From contig CABYOB010000028.1 in assembly GCA_902520385.1 (NCBI GenBank), positions 1 to 7,253 of the forward strand: 7,253 nucleotides of DNA, read 5' to 3'. This DNA is from an uncultured Bacteroidota bacterium. Lineage in GTDB: Bacteria > Bacteroidota > Bacteroidia > Flavobacteriales > TMED113. Numbering within the stretch: the first letter of the stretch is position 1; each line of letters opens with the position of its first letter. The notes under the pieces were generated by a model that saw only the letters and a list, made by a program, of their open reading frames with translations, ran no database searches and was not told the origin of the DNA. The position numbers were made by a program, and so were the translations under genes. Positions 5,856-7,253 of the stretch are shown piece after piece.

Positions 5856-7253
5856 GGGGTCAAAAAAAGTATATTGTAAAAATTTATAAGCGTTATTAGA
5901 CCTCAAGTGTAATCTTAATTTATTTTGAAAATACCATTTAGTTCTAATTGAGGGAAAGCCAGCTTTTAGATATGTAATAACAAATGGATGGGCACAAAGA
6001 GTAATGTGATAGATTCCTTTTTTAGCCAACTTGCTTCTTTTTGAAGCTAGCATTAAGTATTTTTCTTTTATCTCATCAATAATTAATATTGGAGCCTCTA
6101 TATACTTGTAATCTAATTTTTCATCGGTTTGTATTTGCATAACAGGCCTAACTCTTTGTCTTGTAATTTCAATAATTCCAAACTTACTGGGGGGAAGTAT
6201 TTTATGCTTTGCTCTATCTTCTTTCATAAAATCTATCAATGCAGTAGTTAACTTTTTTCTGTTAGAAGCAAGATTCATGTCAATAAAATCAACTGCAATA
6301 ATACCACCCATATCTCTTAATCTTAATTGCCTTGCTATTTCTTCCGCCGCCTGCAAATTAACTTGATATGCATTTTCTTCTTGTGATGTTTCTTTCACAT
6401 ATCTGTTGCCACTATTCACATCTATCACATGCATCGCCTCAGTATGTTCTATAATTAGGTAAGAACCTTTTTTCATAGAAACAGTTTTTCCAAATGAACT
6501 TTTAATTTGTTTTTCAATATGGTATCTGTCAAAAATAGGTTGTGAGCCATTATATCTAGATACAATCTTTTCTTTAGATGGAATATTAGTATTTAAATAT
6601 TGCTTTATTTCATCATACAAGTTTATATCATCTACAATAATTTTATTAAAAGAATCATTTAAAATGTCCCTTAAAATAGATGACAATTTACTAATCCCTC
6701 CAAATATTTTTGTTCCAGGTTCTGCATTTCTTAATTTACTATGAACAACTTTCCACTGATTTATTAATGCAGTAAGATCAGCGTCTAGTTCTGCAACTTT
6801 TTTTCCTTCTGCTACAGTTCTAACAATCATTCCAAAATTTGCAGGAATTATACTTTTAATTAACTTTTTTAACCTATCTTTTTCTGCTTGAGATTTTATC
6901 TTTTGAGAAATAGATATTCGATTAGAAAATGGCATAAGCACAACATATCTTCCTGCCAAAGAAATTTCTGAAACTATTCGGGGGCCTTTTGTAGAAATTG
7001 GCTCTTTTGAAACCTGAACAAGAATATTCTCTTTCTTTTTAAGAACATCTTCTATTGCGCCGTCTTTATCTAATTTAGGTAAATTTTTTATGTTAGAAAG
7101 TGCCCATTTTGAAACTTTAGCAGACATTGTCTGTTTTACAAAATGAGCCAAAGTTTTATACTGAGGCCCTAAATCATGGTAATGTAAAAACCCATCCTTT
7201 TCATAGCCCACATTTACAAATGCTGCATTTAATTGAGGAGATGTTTTTTTAAT
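5832..7253 (-). CDS. rng: Ribonuclease E/G family endoribonuclease (5' end outside window)
   Basis: The leftward frame is open to the last base of the window, giving 473 visible residues; the true start lies to the right. The GTG at 7211 is an internal valine, because the 14 codons before it (ending LNAAFVN) join smoothly with VGYEKDGFLHYHDL to form the S1-domain segment of the family. The catalytic domain carries the two metal-binding aspartates: Asp278 in HVIDVNSGNR and Asp322 in IIAVDFIDM (E. coli RNase E Asp303 and Asp346), plus SKEPISTKGPR, RTVAEGK and ITRQRVRP. These enzymes cut single-stranded A/U-rich RNA in rRNA maturation and mRNA decay. The CPxC zinc-link that joins dimers in E. 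coli RNase E/G is missing; the visible protein has a single cysteine. It ends soon after the catalytic core, without an RNase E-type scaffold tail, hence RNase G type. Its 3' end overlaps the transporter gene by 24 bases. Confidence 0.95.
   Translation of the reverse strand: MKKTSPQLNAAFVNVGYEKDGFLHYHDLGPQYKTLAHFVKQTMSAKVSKWALSNIKNLPKLDKDGAIEDVLKKKENILVQVSKEPISTKGPRIVSEISLAGRYVVLMPFSNRISISQKIKSQAEKDRLKKLIKSIIPANFGMIVRTVAEGKKVAELDADLTALINQWKVVHSKLRNAEPGTKIFGGISKLSSILRDILNDSFNKIIVDDINLYDEIKQYLNTNIPSKEKIVSRYNGSQPIFDRYHIEKQIKSSFGKTVSMKKGSYLIIEHTEAMHVIDVNSGNRYVKETSQEENAYQVNLQAAEEIARQLRLRDMGGIIAVDFIDMNLASNRKKLTTALIDFMKEDRAKHKILPPSKFGIIEITRQRVRPVMQIQTDEKLDYKYIEAPILIIDEIKEKYLMLASKRSKLAKKGIYHITLCAHPFVITYLKAGFPSIRTKWYFQNKLRLHLRSNNAYKFLQYTFFDPSNNTITF

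Noticed and set aside
7209..7211. GTG as the start of the RNase E/G gene
   Set aside because: The frame remains open to the window edge and the upstream residues (PQLNAAFVN) belong to the conserved S1-domain segment, so the gene is cut by the window.

Overview
The window is a very A+T-rich, gene-dense piece of bacterial chromosome, almost certainly from the Bacteroidota and most likely a flavobacterium-like lineage. The evidence is protein-level resemblance (flavobacterial-type metallo-beta-lactamase/rhodanese protein, RNase E/G lacking a zinc-link, RF2 with an SPF motif), the lack of Shine-Dalgarno sequences before the starts, and candidate promoter elements of the Bacteroidota type (TAnnTTTG). 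Only about 220 bases in total are non-coding. This compactness and the A+T-rich codons fit a small-genome, perhaps marine, member of the group; that last point is inference.

Left part (1-1695, all leftward): an operon of a TauE/SafE-family membrane permease and, joined to it by a one-base TAATG stop/start overlap, a persulfide-dioxygenase-like metallo-beta-lactamase protein that runs off the left edge. Together they look like a small sulfur oxidation/export module. Upstream lies the only substantial intergenic gap (168 bases), holding a possible promoter, an 8-bp inverted repeat and the terminator of the next operon.

Centre (1685-4550, leftward): a tight operon prfB - arsC-like - fumC (release factor 2, arsenate-reductase-family protein, class II fumarase), with gaps of 2 and 12 bases. 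The fumC stop codon sits in the loop of its own terminator hairpin. prfB is read in one continuous frame, without the programmed frameshift used by many bacteria, and carries three long poly-A runs near its 3' end.

Right part: a 54-base divergent gap separates prfB from a rightward MFS transporter (4605-5855). Its 3' end overlaps tail-to-tail by 24 bases with a leftward RNase E/G gene, which enters from the right edge and is therefore missing its 5' end.

I see no phage, transposon, CRISPR, toxin-antitoxin or tRNA/rRNA features, and no clear undescribed system. The genes are mostly ordinary housekeeping genes; the points worth a second look are small-scale ones (hairpins, poly-A runs, overlaps, missing motifs).
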